A stretch of DNA of 38,872 nucleotides from contig JAABNQ010000030.1 of NCBI GenBank assembly GCA_009928435.1, forward strand, positions 1 to 38,872, written 5' to 3'. The DNA comes from Bacillus sp. HF117_J1_D (GTDB lineage: Bacteria; Bacillota; Bacilli; Bacillales; Bacillaceae_C). Below are positions 9,478 to 16,625 of this stretch, one piece after another; the first letter of the stretch is position 1; each line of letters opens with the position of its first letter. The notes under the pieces were generated by a model. That model worked only from the letters and a program-made list of their open reading frames with translations, made no database searches and was not told the origin of the DNA. Made by a program: the position numbers and the translations under genes.

Positions 9478-9520
9478 GAAAAGAAAGCATCCGTCATCAT
9501 CAGACAGATGCTTTCTTTTC
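9478..9520. terminator. Terminator of prsW (bidirectional shape)
   Basis: GAAAAGAAAGCATC (9478-9491) is a perfect 14-bp inverted match to GATGCTTTCTTTTC (9507-9520). The prsW stop codon (9500-9502) is in the loop, so the last codons of prsW form one arm. A/T-rich arms on both sides would allow use in either direction. Confidence 0.8.
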
Positions 9521-10189
9521 CTGTATTTTACTACCATAATGCTTTTTCGTAAGCAAATGGGCGTGTTTGACTTTCCTTAAACCAAGCCACCATAAAAACA
9601 GCATAAACGGTAGGATATAATAAAGCCAATTTTTCTCAGATAGTAGGATAAAGTCATATAAGCCGTGTAGCAAGAAAGGCACAAAAAAAGAATAGACAAG
9701 CCATCGTTTTTGAGTTCTGTTCGACTGGAACTTCGCCTTACCAAGATAATATCCCATGATAACACCAAACAAAGCATGGCTAGATACAGGCAACAAAGCA
9801 CGGCCCAGTGCAAAAGATACTCCATTCGCAGTTAGGTATAAAATATTTTCAACGGAAGCAAAACCAAGGGAAATACTTGCGCCATATACAATTCCATCGA
9901 ATGGTTCATCAAACTCATCATGCTGATAAATGGCAAAGAAAAGTACAAACCATTTGAAAAATTCCTCAAAAAGGGCAGCTGATAAAAATGCTGACAGAAA
10001 GCTGCCTTGAATAATCTCTTCTGTAGACAAAATATATTGAACAAACATGATTGGAAAAGTAATAACAGCACCCATTAAAAACGTTTTGAACACCGTTAAT
10101 ATGGGCTCTTGGTCATATTGATCCCTTAAATAAAAATAGCTTAACAGCGCCAATCCCGGGGCAACACCAGCTGAAACTACCACCAGCAT
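9500..10189 (-). CDS. prsW: Intramembrane protease PrsW
   Basis: PrsW is a membrane-embedded protease that makes the first cut in the anti-sigma factor RsiW of B. subtilis, releasing sigma-W on envelope stress. The 229-residue product has about six to eight membrane segments. Adjacent glutamates E75-E76 (in FEEFFKW) match the essential EE pair. Conserved histidines sit in SSHALFG and LLHGLYD. The ATG at 10189 has AAGAGGG seven bases upstream. It lies between sleB and ansA, as in the B. subtilis order sleB-prsW-ypdA. The gene for its partner RsiW is not in this window, so the substrate here is inferred. Confidence 0.92.
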   Translation of the reverse strand: MLVVVSAGVAPGLALLSYFYLRDQYDQEPILTVFKTFLMGAVITFPIMFVQYILSTEEIIQGSFLSAFLSAALFEEFFKWFVLFFAIYQHDEFDEPFDGIVYGASISLGFASVENILYLTANGVSFALGRALLPVSSHALFGVIMGYYLGKAKFQSNRTQKRWLVYSFFVPFLLHGLYDFILLSEKNWLYYILPFMLFLWWLGLRKVKHAHLLTKKHYGSKIQEKKASV

Positions 10190-10241
10190 ACACAGCCCTC
10201 TTTCTTTTTCATTTCTTACATCGTATCATGGAAAATAGAGT

Positions 10242-10269
10242 TTGAACATGCATTGAATTGAAGTAATTT
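10242..10269 (+). promoter_or_regulatory. Sigma-A-like promoter of ansA
   Basis: TTGAAC (10242-10247) and TAATTT (10264-10269) are 16 bp apart. Transcription would begin near 10276, which favours the ATG at 10291 over the one at 10273. The -10 is imperfect. Confidence 0.45.
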
Positions 10270-10290
10270 AATATGGGAGTTGAGAGAGTC

Positions 10291-11265
10291 ATGAAACATA
10301 TACTTGTCATCCATACAGGTGGGACCATTTCTATGGAAATGGATTCCGAAAACGACACAGTCAATATCGGGGCAACCAATCCTCTAACAAAAGCAACAGA
10401 GGAGCTGCATAAATTGGCAAACCTGACTGTTAAGGAACCTTTACATAAGCCATCTCCTCACATCACCATAAGCGATATGATTACACTAAAATCCGTGATA
10501 GAGTCTGAATGTGCAAACGGAGGTATTGACGGTGTCGTTATTACCCACGGAACAGATACAATGGAAGAAACAGCTTTTTTCCTTGACCTGACTCTTGAAA
10601 CGGACATACCGGTCATCATGACCGGCGCCATGCGCTCTAGCAATGAACTTGGGTCAGACGGATTATATAATTTTATGGCCGCTATTCGCACAGCTACCCA
10701 TGAAGATTCCAAAGGCAAGGGCTTGCTTGTCGTTTTCAATGATGAGATACATACTGCGCGCGAAGTGACGAAAATACATACTACGAACGCCTCAGCTTTC
10801 CATAGTGTCACAACCGGACCAATTGGAACAATCACAAATAAGGCGATTCATTTCCATTACGCTCCCCTTCAACAACAAAAGATAAAAATAAAAGAAATCA
10901 CAAAGAAAGTCGGTCTCATTAAAGCGTATGCAGGAATGGATGCCTCTATTTTAAACGCCTACCGCGAATTGGGATATGATGGAATTGTAATCGAAGCGCT
11001 AGGCCAAGGCAACCTGCCTCCTGCTGTAGCTGAAGGAATTGAAAAACTTCTTTCTGAAAACATCCCGGTTGTCCTTGTCTCCAGATGCTTTGAGGGAGTT
11101 GTACAGGACACTTATAGCTATCCGGGAGGCGGAGGAGAATTGAAGAAGCTGGGTCTCATTTTTTGCAAAGGGCTGAACGGACCAAAAGCACGCCTAAAAC
11201 TGCTCGCCGCACTAACGCATACGGATAACATAGAGGTATTGAATGATCAATATTTCTCTAATTGA
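10291..11265 (+). CDS. ansA: L-asparaginase
   Basis: The enzyme hydrolyses L-asparagine to aspartate and ammonia. The 324-residue product has both threonine motifs of the asparaginase fold: HTGGTIS (T12 region) and THGTDT (residues 85-90). A conserved lysine-bearing strand and a C-terminal domain follow. No signal peptide is visible, so it should be cytoplasmic. I chose the ATG at 10291, reading MKHILVIHTGG. The upstream ATG at 10273 would leave no leader from the likely promoter and has no ribosome binding site. It is the first plus-strand gene here and converges on ypdA. It is a single gene without ansB. B. subtilis has gudB rather than an asparaginase near here, so this is a local gain. 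Confidence 0.9.
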   Translation: MKHILVIHTGGTISMEMDSENDTVNIGATNPLTKATEELHKLANLTVKEPLHKPSPHITISDMITLKSVIESECANGGIDGVVITHGTDTMEETAFFLDLTLETDIPVIMTGAMRSSNELGSDGLYNFMAAIRTATHEDSKGKGLLVVFNDEIHTAREVTKIHTTNASAFHSVTTGPIGTITNKAIHFHYAPLQQQKIKIKEITKKVGLIKAYAGMDASILNAYRELGYDGIVIEALGQGNLPPAVAEGIEKLLSENIPVVLVSRCFEGVVQDTYSYPGGGGELKKLGLIFCKGLNGPKARLKLLAALTHTDNIEVLNDQYFSN

Positions 11266-11338
11266 TTTTCTAGCGTTTCACAATGGAAAATCAGCAGCAA
11301 TCCGACAAATTTTTTAGAATTGGAGCTTTTATAAGAGA

Positions 11339-11382
11339 GTTTGAGCGCGCCATCGCCCTAAAAGGGCTCGGCGCGCTCAAAC
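11339..11382. terminator. Long GC-rich hairpin between ansA and ypdA
   Basis: GTTTGAGCGCGCC (11339-11351) is a perfect 13-bp inverted match to GGCGCGCTCAAAC (11370-11382). A nested GCCC/GGGC stem closes a TAAAA loop. It sits between convergent genes, where a shared terminator is expected, but neither side has a T-run. An additional weaker stem (11263-11270 with 11286-11293) follows the ansA stop and precedes a T-run at about 11310. Confidence 0.5.
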
Positions 11383-11407
11383 CATTCGAATATGAAGAGA
11401 ATCTTGG

Positions 11408-12400
11408 TCAGTTAGACTGTCGAGATGATGCAGGGATAGCTTCTCTTTTTCTAATGGTATCCGCAATCTGACTGCCATGAAAGCGTCCATTTTCAATAAA
11501 TATCTCATTGGCATTGTTACCCGCTGCGATGACGCCAGCAATAAATAAATCAGGGATGTTCGTTTCCATTGTTTCAGGATTAAACGCCGGCCTTCCCGTC
11601 AATTCATCTATTTGTACGCCCATAGCTTTTATAAACGAGTGATCTGGATGATAACCGGTCATAGCAAATACAAAGTCATTAGGGATCTCTTCTTTCCCTT
11701 GTTCTGTAACGTAGATGATGCTGTTATCCGTGATCTCCTCGACTTCTGCATTGAACAGCATTGTGATCTCACCATTTCTTGCTAAAGCTTCAAAATCTGG
11801 AAGCACCCATGGTTTTATACTCGATGAATAGTCACTTCCACGATATAAAACCGTAACTCTTGCTCCTGATTTATGAAGTTCAAGTGCCGCATCAATCGCA
11901 GAGTTTTTCCCGCCAATGACAGCCACATCTGTGTCAAAATAAGGGTGCGCTTCCTTGAAGTAATGAGAAACTTTATCGAGGCTTTCTCCCTTCACTCCCA
12001 TTAGATTTGGATTATCATAATATCCTGTTGCAATGATCACATAACGGGCTTCATAAGCGTTGCGATCTGTAGTAACCTTAAAAAAGCCATCCTGCTTTTT
12101 AACAGATTGAACCGTCTCAAACCTATTGATCCTTAAATCTTTTCTTCTAACCACTTCCCGATAATAGGTAAGGGCTTCGTTCCGTTTCGGCTTTCGGTTT
12201 ACAGTCAAAAATGGAACATCACCTATTTCCAGCTTTTCACTCGTGCTAAAAAAAGTTTGGTGGGTCGGATAGCGATAGATGGCATTTACTATATTTCCTT
12301 TTTCAATAATTAATGGATTTTTGCCTATTTGCTGCAATGAAATAGCCGCAGACAGACCGCATGGTCCTCCGCCTACAATAATACAATCCTCTTGCTGCAT
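11408..12400 (-). CDS. ypdA: YpdA, bacillithiol-disulfide reductase
   Basis: YpdA (Bdr) is an FAD-containing, NADPH-dependent reductase that recycles oxidised bacillithiol in Firmicutes. The 330-residue product begins with the FAD-binding motif GGGPCG, and C14 within it is the redox-active cysteine described for this family. A second dinucleotide-binding motif, VIGGKNSA, lies near residue 162. The C-terminal FAD contact segment (IPDLFIAGV) is also present. The ATG at 12400 is the only sensible start. It implies that the host makes bacillithiol, which is typical of Bacillaceae. It converges with ansA, and a 250-bp gap separates it from mecB upstream. Confidence 0.93.
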   Translation of the reverse strand: MQQEDCIIVGGGPCGLSAAISLQQIGKNPLIIEKGNIVNAIYRYPTHQTFFSTSEKLEIGDVPFLTVNRKPKRNEALTYYREVVRRKDLRINRFETVQSVKKQDGFFKVTTDRNAYEARYVIIATGYYDNPNLMGVKGESLDKVSHYFKEAHPYFDTDVAVIGGKNSAIDAALELHKSGARVTVLYRGSDYSSSIKPWVLPDFEALARNGEITMLFNAEVEEITDNSIIYVTEQGKEEIPNDFVFAMTGYHPDHSFIKAMGVQIDELTGRPAFNPETMETNIPDLFIAGVIAAGNNANEIFIENGRFHGSQIADTIRKREAIPASSRQSN

Positions 12401-12553
12401 GAAAACAGACTCTCCTATCGTAAAAATTATAAAGAAAAGCGCAAGGCGAGTTTGGATAAGTAAGTTCCTCAGCCATCACTGGGAAATGGTTTAATCCTTG
12501 CGGGGCTGGGCACTTGCAAGCTCAAACGCGACATCCTGTCACTTCTCGCTTGC

Positions 12554-12569
12554 ACTAGTACGTACTAGT
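12554..12569. promoter_or_regulatory. 16-bp perfect palindrome upstream of ypdA
   Basis: ACTAGTACGTACTAGT reads the same on both strands and lies about 155 bp before the ypdA start in the mecB-ypdA gap. It could be an operator, but no known regulator site is recognised. The rest of 12401-12593 is non-coding. It contains a GCGCAAGGCG stretch at about 12438, similar to a sequence at the right edge of the window. Confidence 0.3.
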
Positions 12570-12593
12570 ACATAGATAAACCTTCCTTTAATT

Positions 12594-12624
12594 AAAAAAT
12601 CTCCTTTCTTTATGATAGGAGATT
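12594..12624 (-). terminator. Terminator of mecB
   Basis: AATCTCCT (12598-12605) pairs with AGGAGATT (12617-12624). Read on the minus strand the stem is followed by TTTT. It lies 27 bp past the mecB stop. Confidence 0.75.
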
Positions 12625-12650
12625 TCGACTTTTCGTGCAAAAATAAAGGT

Positions 12651-13220
12651 TTAAAAATGGTCATTGATTAACGGAAATGCCTTTTTCTCTATAATCTTGA
12701 CTCCATATTCCTCCAAATACGCTTCTGACAAACCCGCTTCGTCACCATATTCACTGCAAAGGCTCTCGATCGTATCATGAATTATGGAGAAACCATCCAT
12801 TTTCAAATAATACAGATCTCCAAATGCAAACAAGGTACTGCTTGCACAATCAATATTTAATGAAGTCAACCTTTTTACCAATAAGATGATATGATCAAAT
12901 TCTTCAAATCTATATAAGAGTCCTTCATCCTTTTCTGCTTCTTGCAACTCCTCTTTTATGATCGTATCGTGCCAGATCTCTTCTTCTAAAGTCAGAATCA
13001 GAACGAGTTCCCTAGAAGTTAAGGAAAAAATCTCGATGGAGACGGCACCAACATCATTGAGTTCGTATATCCTGCTTGCTTCATCCAACATCTCATCAAA
13101 TAAAACATCCCATACAAAGGAGTCTCTCAGCAGCTCATCCTGCAAAAAGCCCTTATTCGTCAACTCTTCAAATGTGATTGAATACTTAATTTTATTGGAT
13201 GATATTCTCTCCAGCTTCAT
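12651..13220 (-). CDS. mecB: Adaptor protein MecB/YpbH, MecA paralogue
   Basis: MecB (YpbH) is a paralogue of MecA that delivers proteins to the ClpC AAA+ unfoldase. The 189-residue acidic product has the MecA layout. A short N-terminal region (about 1-60) starts MKLERISSNKIKYSITFEEL. A charged linker follows, and then the C-terminal ClpC-binding domain (about 105-189) with the LYYLK strand. Length is close to B. subtilis YpbH. Its place next to ypbG agrees with B. subtilis. The start ATG at 13220 is preceded by a G-rich stretch rather than a standard AGGAGG. True MecA would normally lie next to spx or coiA elsewhere, so MecB is preferred over MecA on context. Confidence 0.85.
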   Translation of the reverse strand: MKLERISSNKIKYSITFEELTNKGFLQDELLRDSFVWDVLFDEMLDEASRIYELNDVGAVSIEIFSLTSRELVLILTLEEEIWHDTIIKEELQEAEKDEGLLYRFEEFDHIILLVKRLTSLNIDCASSTLFAFGDLYYLKMDGFSIIHDTIESLCSEYGDEAGLSEAYLEEYGVKIIEKKAFPLINDHF

Positions 13221-13256
13221 TTGACCCGCCCCCCGAGGAATACTGTTATCCTCATA

Positions 13257-14066
13257 CTATGAGGGAGAAGCCGGATGGTTCATGGACGTGGTGGATAACC
13301 CCTGATTTCTTTTGATAGTAATAAGATGGGTTTCGGCAGGAGCACCAAGTCTTAGAGGCAACAATGAGGTACCATAGCCATTGCTGACAAACAAAGTTGT
13401 CGCTGGAGATTTCTTGATTCCGCCTTTTTCATATGGACCAAATCCAAATAAGCGTATTTGTCCACCATGCGTATGCCCGCTTAAAATAAGCGGTACATTG
13501 TCTGCTTCTGAAACCTCTTTTGCCAGCTCTGGATTATGGCTAAGCACAATCCGGAATGCAGAATGGCTAATGGAATAGAGCACAATCCGCATTGTTTCAC
13601 TCGTATCCGTGAAGTCAGTCCCGACCAAGACTACTTTTTTATTCGATTCTGGCAAAAAAGCCGCCTCGTTCTTTAAAACAGTCACATTAAACTCCCGAAA
13701 TACATTTTCCAGCTGTTTTAAATCAACCTCATAATCATTGTTTCCCCAAATAAAATAAGCTGGGGCAATCTTACTCAGCTTTTTCAAATTGTCTCTGACT
13801 CTTGAAATAGGAACTCCTTTTTCGGTCAAATCTCCTCCGATGATGACAACGTCAGCCTTACCTTTTACCTCATTCATGACACTGTCATGAATTGTCCTGC
13901 GATGAATATCCGAGATAAAAAATAGATTCAAGTCATCGACCTCTGATGGATATTCATTAAAATACAATACATGCACACGGACAGAATTCGCAAAAGCTGC
14001 ACGAACCATCGTAATAAGAAGAAGTAGCCCTCCTATAAACCCTACCGTCAATATGAATCCTGTCAT
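13257..14066 (-). CDS. ypbG: Membrane-anchored metallophosphoesterase YpbG
   Basis: This 269-residue calcineurin-like phosphoesterase has one N-terminal membrane helix (about residues 3-24). The metal-binding motifs come in the standard order: SDIHRR, GGDLTEKG, WGNND, LSHNPE and SGHTHGGQ. Its natural substrate is unknown; the C-terminal domain would face the outside if the signal anchor is not cleaved. The ATG at 14066 follows AAAGGTG at five bases; a TTG at 14087 in the same frame is less likely. It matches B. subtilis ypbG in position, between ypbF and mecB. Here, however, ypbF is separated from it by the SDR-AraC block and cotJABC. Confidence 0.88.
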   Translation of the reverse strand: MTGFILTVGFIGGLLLLITMVRAAFANSVRVHVLYFNEYPSEVDDLNLFFISDIHRRTIHDSVMNEVKGKADVVIIGGDLTEKGVPISRVRDNLKKLSKIAPAYFIWGNNDYEVDLKQLENVFREFNVTVLKNEAAFLPESNKKVVLVGTDFTDTSETMRIVLYSISHSAFRIVLSHNPELAKEVSEADNVPLILSGHTHGGQIRLFGFGPYEKGGIKKSPATTLFVSNGYGTSLLPLRLGAPAETHLITIKRNQGLSTTSMNHPASPS

Positions 14067-14137
14067 GCCATCACCTTTATCTTTCAAATATCCTGCCTAT
14101 GGGCAGGACGTTCCCCGTTCCTCATCTTAACATATGC

Positions 14138-14388
14138 TAGTGTTCAAAAAACAGTCTTAGCTAAACAGCAATTTGAACGACCCACAATAGTCGATAGAAG
14201 GAGGCGATTGTTTGCATGCCAGTTAATCATCAGAGCTTTCGCTCGATAAAATCTGTATGAAAATCTGATGTCTCCGCCGGAGGCTTTGACTTTATTCGGC
14301 TGGGGTTTGAACCTCCACTGAATGGAATACCAATTTGCATTCATCTCACCACTTACAGAAGTGGGGGACTACTGCTGAATGAGGTTAA
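14138..14388 (-). ncRNA. Candidate structured RNA, possibly an IS605-type omega-RNA remnant
   Basis: Read on the minus strand from 14388, this stretch forms a chain of clear helices. CATTCA pairs with TGAATG around a CCACTT/AAGTGG hairpin. An ATTC/GAAT helix encloses a GG..CC arm. Next come a GGAG-type hairpin (GCCTCC/GGAGAC) and GAGC-GAAA-GCTC (14233-14244) with a GNRA tetraloop. The element ends in TTTTTT near 14148. Its first half recurs at 16356-16482. The look is that of an RNA linked to an IS200/IS605-superfamily element (IscB/HEARO type), but no iscB or tnpB gene is present. That identity is an inference from memory and not a database match. It fills the 14067-14384 gap. Confidence 0.4.
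14262..14388. repeat. 127-bp direct repeat, left copy
   Basis: This copy matches 16356-16482 in the same orientation, with roughly 18 differences and one shifted base by eye. The shared core includes CTCCGCCGGAGGCTTTGAC and CATTCATCTCACCACTTA. The right end of this copy (GAGGTTAAA) contains the SDR stop codon, so the SDR gene runs into the repeat boundary. The two copies bracket the SDR-AraC block. Confidence 0.85.
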
Positions 14389-15179
14389 AAAATAGTCGGT
14401 ACCATTCCCCCGTCCATACGAATTGGAGAACCTTTAAATGCGGATGCATAAGGACTACACACAAATGCAGTTAGTCTACCTATTTCAATTGGCCTGATAA
14501 ATCGTTGAATTTCAGATTGAGGGAGGTTTGTAGTCATAAATTCTTTCTCTTTTTCTGAAAAAGTCATATCAGCATTAGAGTATATGCCCTCAATTATTTG
14601 ATGAACATTTTCAGAAAGTGTTGGTCCTGGCATGATTGTATTGACTGTAACTTCAGTTCCTATTGTTAATTTAGATAAGCTTTTTGACAATGATAATAGC
14701 ATTGATTTTGTCATACAATACTGAGGCATTTGTCCTGAAGGCATGATGGCTTCTTCACTCGCAATAAAGATAATCCGACCATAATCATTTTTTAACATTT
14801 TAGGTAAATAAAATTTAGATAATCCATTTGCAGCAAGAACATTAGTACGGAAGTATTTTTCCCATACTTCATCGTCAATGTCCTCATATTGCATAATTTC
14901 ATAAATACCCATATTGTTCACTAAAATATCAATAGTGGGGTATTTTTTAAATAAAGCTTCTCTTTGTTGAATATCGACAATATCGGCTGTAGCATTTTGC
15001 GGAGAGGTTGCCGGGAAATCCGATTTAATTTCCTTTACAACTCGTTCTACCTCTTCATCATTTCGTCCATTAATTAGTACATTGACATTTTCTTTCGCAA
15101 GTTCAATGGCAATTGCTTTACCTATACCTTTCGTTGATCCTGTAACTAAAGCTGTTTTATTGTTTAATCCCATATCCAT
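14385..15179 (-). CDS. SDR family NAD(P)-dependent oxidoreductase
   Basis: This is a classical short-chain dehydrogenase of 264 residues. The cofactor motif is TGSTKGIG (residues 13-20), NNMG lies at 88-91, and the catalytic residues are S141, Y154 and K158 (YCMTK). The arginine in NGRN after the second strand suggests NADP(H) preference. The substrate cannot be told from the sequence. The ATG at 15179 has AAAAGGAG nine bases upstream. It follows the AraC-type regulator by 15 bp, so they are probably one transcript with the regulator controlling the pair. It ends inside a 127-bp direct repeat. It has no counterpart in the B. subtilis order here and looks like a gained gene. Confidence 0.85.
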   Translation of the reverse strand: MDMGLNNKTALVTGSTKGIGKAIAIELAKENVNVLINGRNDEEVERVVKEIKSDFPATSPQNATADIVDIQQREALFKKYPTIDILVNNMGIYEIMQYEDIDDEVWEKYFRTNVLAANGLSKFYLPKMLKNDYGRIIFIASEEAIMPSGQMPQYCMTKSMLLSLSKSLSKLTIGTEVTVNTIMPGPTLSENVHQIIEGIYSNADMTFSEKEKEFMTTNLPQSEIQRFIRPIEIGRLTAFVCSPYASAFKGSPIRMDGGMVPTIF

Positions 15180-15194
15180 AATACATGTCTCCTT

Positions 15195-16199
15195 TTAATT
15201 TCCTAGATGTTCAGTACGCCAATTTGAGGGAGTGTTACCTTCCCAAATGCGGAAAGCGCGATAGAACGAGTTTTGGTCTTCATATCCAATCATGAAGGCC
15301 ACTTCCTTAATATCGAACGAGGGGTCTGCCAAGTACTCTCGAGCCAACTCATGTCGGACTTGTGTCAAAAGACGCTTGAAGCTCGTGCCTTCGTCAGTAA
15401 GTCGACGCTGTAAGGTACGATCGCTCATCCCCAACTCGTTTGCAACAATCTGAATGTCAGGCCGCCCCCCTGTTAGGCTACGTGTAATGATCCACTTGAC
15501 CATTTCGGTAATGGAGCGACAGCATTGCTGCTCATCCAACGATTTGTCCAATATGGGAGTCAGAATCTCCAGCAACTCCTCGTTGTACGAGACAAAAGGG
15601 AGGTCCAGATCTCCTCGATGGAGCGTCAACCTGTTACAATTTGCACCAATCAGAATATGGCAGCCGAAGTAAGCTTCAAGTGTCTGTATGTCGCCCATTG
15701 GGTGCGTAAATTCGACCAACCTAGCCTTCAACGGTTGACCTGTGCCCCGGCGCCCTAGCTCCAAAAGAAACGCCAGCGTGATACCGACTAGTAGAGGCGG
15801 ACCGGCTTGCTCGGTATGCAACCAATCTAGTTCAATTTTACAGTTCTCACCTCCCTCGGTGATACGTAAGCTTTCAGGGGGACACAGTTGTTTGTACCGT
15901 GCCATTCGTTTTAGTGCGTCACGGTAGTCACGAGCATGGTAAGTCGCTAAGACTGCAGGTGGGTAATGCGCTGTTTCAAAGGCGGTCGTAAGCTTGATAA
16001 TTCCTTCAGCGGTGTCATCAATGAGATCTGAGTAAGCCTGCCAAATCGCGAAATACTGGTCGGTGGTGACAACTGGGTCAGTAATAATGGTTAGCGGCAG
16101 TCGTGCTTTTCGAGCCACGTCGTGTGGGGCAATCCCTAATTGACGTATACTTGCCCAAAACCCTGCCGGGATTTTAATACGAGTATGAGACTTCATCAT
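15195..16199 (-). CDS. AraC family transcriptional regulator with Arabinose_bd-type N domain
   Basis: The 334-residue protein has a long N-terminal ligand-type domain (about residues 20-210), as in the OruR/ArgR-like AraC regulators. A C-terminal double helix-turn-helix (about 235-330) carries the signature IGYEDQNSFYRAFRIWEG. Such regulators are more usual in Proteobacteria and Actinobacteria than in Bacillus. The bases here look visibly richer in GC than the genes around it. The start is ATG at 16199 or 16196; AAAGGAGG lies four or seven bases upstream. It precedes the SDR gene by 15 bp and probably regulates that gene or itself. The inducer is unknown. Transfer from outside is likely but not proven. 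Confidence 0.85.
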   Translation of the reverse strand: MMKSHTRIKIPAGFWASIRQLGIAPHDVARKARLPLTIITDPVVTTDQYFAIWQAYSDLIDDTAEGIIKLTTAFETAHYPPAVLATYHARDYRDALKRMARYKQLCPPESLRITEGGENCKIELDWLHTEQAGPPLLVGITLAFLLELGRRGTGQPLKARLVEFTHPMGDIQTLEAYFGCHILIGANCNRLTLHRGDLDLPFVSYNEELLEILTPILDKSLDEQQCCRSITEMVKWIITRSLTGGRPDIQIVANELGMSDRTLQRRLTDEGTSFKRLLTQVRHELAREYLADPSFDIKEVAFMIGYEDQNSFYRAFRIWEGNTPSNWRTEHLGN

Positions 16200-16288
16200 G
16201 GGTCCTCCTTTAGCTATCTACACACTCACTAGTTTTGGTTGTGATTCATTCTGTCTAGTCAACGGAACTGATATTATATTACCTGTCC

Positions 16289-16321
16289 AATGTCGCCTTG
16301 TAACTAGCAAAGGGCGACATT
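16289..16321. promoter_or_regulatory. Hairpin or operator in the AraC gene leader
   Basis: AATGTCGCC (16289-16297) is a perfect 9-bp inverted match to GGCGACATT (16313-16321) with a 15-nt loop. It lies about 90-120 bp before the regulator start. It could be a terminator left from another unit, a leader hairpin or a binding site. The spacer 16200-16288 holds no gene. Confidence 0.4.
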
Positions 16322-16355
16322 TTACTAGCCAACTACGTCGAATACATTCGTTCAT

Positions 16356-16482
16356 AATCTGTGGCCTCCGCCGGAGGCTTTGACTTTATTCAGCCGGGAT
16401 TTGAACCCCACTGAATGGATTACCAATATACATTCATCTCACCACTTATAGAAATGGGAGATTTATGCTGTATGAAGTTAAA
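16356..16482. repeat. 127-bp direct repeat, right copy
   Basis: This copy repeats 14262-14388 in the same orientation. It keeps the GCCTCC/GGAGGC hairpin and the CATTCATCTCACCACTTA core. The CCACTT hairpin has one mismatch here. The flanking sequence beyond 16356 differs from the other copy, so only this module is shared. From 16483 to 16611 nothing else can be recognised before the cotJA ribosome binding site. Confidence 0.85.
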
Positions 16483-16625
16483 CAATTCGCTTTGAAGAGG
16501 CACCCCTGGATTCTTCGGTACTTTCAAAAAATACAAACCAATTAGATCGCGAGTATTCTTACAGGAATGTTTGACCGCATATCCCAATATAGTATTAAGG
16601 ATGACATTTAGAAGGAGGTATTTCG

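Noticed and set aside
11283-11471. 62-codon plus-strand frame after ansA
   Set aside because: It includes the long hairpin and the antisense end of ypdA; there is no ribosome binding site.
14155-14262. Plus-strand reading with a VDRRRR-like stretch, considered as the tail of a transposon nuclease
   Set aside because: The frame is broken, no catalytic motif is visible, and the same bases fold as RNA on the other strand.
14144-14344. 66-codon minus-strand frame in the repeat region
   Set aside because: It runs through RNA hairpins and a tetraloop stem; the stretch is better explained as structured RNA, and the paired copy at 16.4 kb does not keep the frame.
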